From Candidatus Gerdarchaeota archaeon (GTDB lineage: Archaea; Asgardarchaeota; Heimdallarchaeia; JABLTI01): DNA of 14,378 nucleotides. The stretch's first letter is position 1, and every line of letters begins with the position of its first letter. Location of the stretch: assembly GCA_016839405.1 (NCBI GenBank), contig JAEOUJ010000118.1:1-14378 (forward strand). The letters run 5' to 3'. The notes beneath the pieces are model-generated. The model was not told the DNA's origin and ran no database searches. It was given only the letters and a program-made list of their open reading frames with translations. The position numbers and the translations under genes are program-made. Positions 12,831 through 14,378 of this stretch are shown one piece after another.

Positions 12831-12875
12831 GATGCTTGCATAAGCAGGCATCAACTTGATTTTATATTAAAAAAA
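12831..12875. terminator. 9-bp hairpin and T-tract between convergent transcription units
   Basis: GATGCTTGC (12831-12839) and GCAGGCATC (12844-12852) form a 9-bp stem with one G-U pair and an ATAA loop. On the plus strand it is followed by GATTTTATATT. On the minus strand a T7 run (12869-12875) and the hairpin follow the stop of the HAAS gene within 45 nt. It could serve as a bidirectional terminator. Confidence 0.5.
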
Positions 12876-12893
12876 GGGGAAAAGAAGGATTTC

Positions 12894-14189
12894 TTATCTG
12901 TAAACTTCTACTTCTTTTACAGGAAATCCTTCAGCTTCTAATCTAGCAATTTTTGATAATTCGGAAAGAATAGTTATAGCTAAAATAGCTATATTAACAT
13001 AGACTGTAACCTTTAACACTATCAATCCAATTGCTGGATCGAAAATAAAATTCTCACCAACTAATTGACCGAATTTTATAACAATCGCTTGGAATAGGTT
13101 CATAACTTCATCAGTATAAGGTCCCCAAACTGAAACTGGTTTTAATAAAACTAGCCATAAAGGTATCATTGCTGCAGTTGGTAAAGTGTGTAAGAACATT
13201 AATCCTTGTTGTACACGTAGAACTCGTCCTATAATAGCTTGAATAAATCGAATAAATCCACCAACAAGAATTATTCCTCCGAATAAAGCAAACCAATAAT
13301 TTAAAGGATAGTATTTTTCTCCTCTAAGGAAATCTAACAATGGTAGAAAAGCTAATATTACAAAAGTTGTTCCAAACACGATTCCAGCAATTCCATCTGA
13401 TAAGTAATTGCCATAACGATATTTATATTTAACAACCCTTGTTGTTTCTTTTCTTGGTTTTTCTTTAACAAACCTTGTTTCCTTTATTATTGATACCCTT
13501 GGTTCTGTTGTTTTAACAGTTTCAATTCTATCATATCGATCATCAAATGCTTCTATTTTTGCTGCTTTCTGAGTTACTTTAACATCAGAAACCATCTCTG
13601 AATCTTCGTATGCTGCACTATCAACTTTCTTTGCTTCTCTTCTAGATTCAAACCATCGATTAATTGAGAATGGCAATCGAGAAGTAAATCTTTGGAAATC
13701 TTCAGGTAAGTATCCTTCTTTTGATAAATAGACAAATTGAATTGTTATTGAAATTAAAGCAATTGCTAAACTAATAAACAATCCTGAGAAGAAGCTTCGA
13801 GCTACTCCTCCACTACCAATACTAAATAACATACCTATGAAATTCAATCCAAATAATATTGCACTTATAATAACCAAAGTTTTTAGATACATTGGAAATA
13901 ATTCTTCAGTTATGAAATATTTTGGTTTACCACGATGTTTATATTCTGCGGCAATTTTACTTGGTTTTCCCATTTGATCAAGTACTTGTCTAATTTGATC
14001 TTCTGAAGGATCCTCTCCATCTGCAAATTCTGTGGCCTTATCCCAAATATGATTTTCTAATTCTTCTAAAATCTCATTAAGCTCTTCTTTCTCATCTTTT
14101 AACCAAAAAGGCAGCTTTTTCTTGACATCTTCTAAAAATTCATCAACTATGTCTTTTTTAGTACGATTATCACTACTAATCTCAGTCAT
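12894..14189 (-). CDS. HAAS-domain multi-pass membrane protein
   Basis: The N-terminal 85 residues match the HAAS/DUF1700 pattern: FLEDVKKKLP at 18-27, a helix with EILEELENHIWDKATE at 39-54, then SEDQIRQVLDQMGKPSKIAAEY at 62-83, where the Gly-x-Pro turn and final iAxxY are typical. HAAS domains are usually cytoplasmic and work with PadR-type regulators in envelope sensing. Two TM segments follow (about 102-122 and 133-155). Next comes a highly charged cytoplasmic segment of about 105 residues (156-260, with KETRFVKEKPRKETTRVVKYKYRYG), then about four more TM segments (265-286, 299-319, 336-350, 384-408) and a charged tail. ATG start with GGAAGTG just upstream. The gap to the upstream zinc-ribbon gene is 13 nt, so they are co-transcribed. 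The domain call is by pattern; the role of the C-terminal membrane part is unknown. Confidence 0.65.
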   Translation of the reverse strand: MTEISSDNRTKKDIVDEFLEDVKKKLPFWLKDEKEELNEILEELENHIWDKATEFADGEDPSEDQIRQVLDQMGKPSKIAAEYKHRGKPKYFITEELFPMYLKTLVIISAILFGLNFIGMLFSIGSGGVARSFFSGLFISLAIALISITIQFVYLSKEGYLPEDFQRFTSRLPFSINRWFESRREAKKVDSAAYEDSEMVSDVKVTQKAAKIEAFDDRYDRIETVKTTEPRVSIIKETRFVKEKPRKETTRVVKYKYRYGNYLSDGIAGIVFGTTFVILAFLPLLDFLRGEKYYPLNYWFALFGGIILVGGFIRFIQAIIGRVLRVQQGLMFLHTLPTAAMIPLWLVLLKPVSVWGPYTDEVMNLFQAIVIKFGQLVGENFIFDPAIGLIVLKVTVYVNIAILAITILSELSKIARLEAEGFPVKEVEVYR

Positions 14190-14202
14190 TTTTTCACTTC
14201 CA

Positions 14203-14378
14203 TTAATTTTTCAGATCCTCTACGTAAAGACCACACACTTCGCAGAATTTTGTTATATCATCCAATTTAATTTTATTTGCACAATTTGGACAATACATGA
14301 ATCTATCTTCAGGTAATTTAACCTCAAATTCCATCATTGGTGACATTGCTTCAAGTAATTTTGAAAAGAATCCTGCCA
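14203..14378 (-). CDS. Partial gene: C-terminal zinc-ribbon protein
   Basis: Only the 3' end lies in the window; the frame is open to the edge at 14378. The visible 58 residues run from AGFFSKLLEAMSPMM through a short acidic stretch to a zinc ribbon with two Cys pairs, YCPNC and FCEVCGLYVEDL. It then stops at 14203-14205, 13 nt before the HAAS gene. The partner of HAAS proteins is commonly a PadR-family transcription regulator, so this may be the C-terminus of a regulator with an added zinc ribbon; the visible part does not prove that. An in-frame ATG at visible residue 11 could in principle start a 48-residue zinc-ribbon protein, but the open frame upstream favours a longer protein. Confidence 0.65.
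   Translation of the reverse strand, partial: AGFFSKLLEAMSPMMEFEVKLPEDRFMYCPNCANKIKLDDITKFCEVCGLYVEDLKN

Larger units (their letters stand above)
12129..12893. other. Region without a conventional gene, about 765 bases
   Basis: No open frame here resembles a known protein. From left to right it holds T-rich sequence to about 12200, a TATA-like box at 12210, hairpins at 12284-12305 and 12322-12345, a short ORF at 12372 with a GGTGAT site, a bulged hairpin at 12424-12451, a second short ORF at 12610 with an AGGTGA site, and a GC-richer hairpin at 12831-12852. The sequence from 12360 to 12830 is A-rich on the plus strand. No tRNA, known riboswitch or repeat array is seen. Confidence 0.6.

Noticed and set aside
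12610..12870. Decayed protein gene read through several in-frame stops after the 34-residue ORF
   Set aside because: The frame can be read as protein-like if TAA is taken as a mutated CAA codon. However, six stops in about 86 codons is what random DNA of this composition would give, so there is no excess of openness.
14122..14316. Plus-strand 64-codon frame across the HAAS gene start
   Set aside because: It overlaps two convincing minus-strand genes, one with a zinc ribbon, and has no features of its own.

Overview
The window is strongly AT-rich. It reads as archaeal: several genes are preceded by TATA-like boxes (CTTTAAATAAC, CTTTTAAATA), Shine-Dalgarno sites match AGGAGGTGAT, and TTG/GTG starts are used. 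A stand-alone Arf/Rag-like small GTPase beside a longin-like protein points to the Asgard (Promethearchaeota) group, perhaps Lokiarchaeia-like. This assignment is inference from gene content; there is no rRNA or tRNA in the window. Genes are densely packed, with 1-nt gaps at two convergent junctions. I see no insertion sequence, CRISPR array or phage gene.

Layout. (1) 1-2180: an MBL-fold hydrolase, a convergent TrmO/TsaA tRNA methyltransferase, and a divergent one-TM protein with an outward domain that I do not recognise. (2) 2223-5720: two tandem, overlapping paralogous MFS transporters of SLC45/SUT-like type. Each has a cytoplasmic tail of about 140 residues that is highly charged and probably coiled-coil. 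(3) 5722-6375, minus: a membrane methyltransferase of the ICMT/PEMT fold. (4) 6538-9960: a DrrA-type ABC ATPase and two different ABC-2 permeases in one operon, closed by a hairpin terminator. (5) 10179-12090: the most interesting part, an operon of a longin-like protein, an Arf/Rag-like GTPase and a seven-TM protein predicted N-out/C-in, with its own promoter and a strong hairpin/T-tract terminator. (6) 12091-12893: about 800 bases without a conventional gene, holding a promoter, several hairpins and two possible small ORFs with good ribosome-binding sites. (7) 12894-14378, minus: a HAAS-domain membrane protein downstream of the 3' end of a zinc-ribbon gene that runs off the window.

How the parts may work together: the ABC operon is a self-contained exporter. 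The longin/GTPase/7TM operon looks like a compact membrane-associated GTPase module, in which a membrane protein could recruit or sense for a GTPase whose partner is the longin protein; this is inference. The HAAS plus zinc-ribbon pair resembles envelope-sensing HAAS/PadR systems, but the regulator's DNA-binding part, if there is one, lies outside the window.
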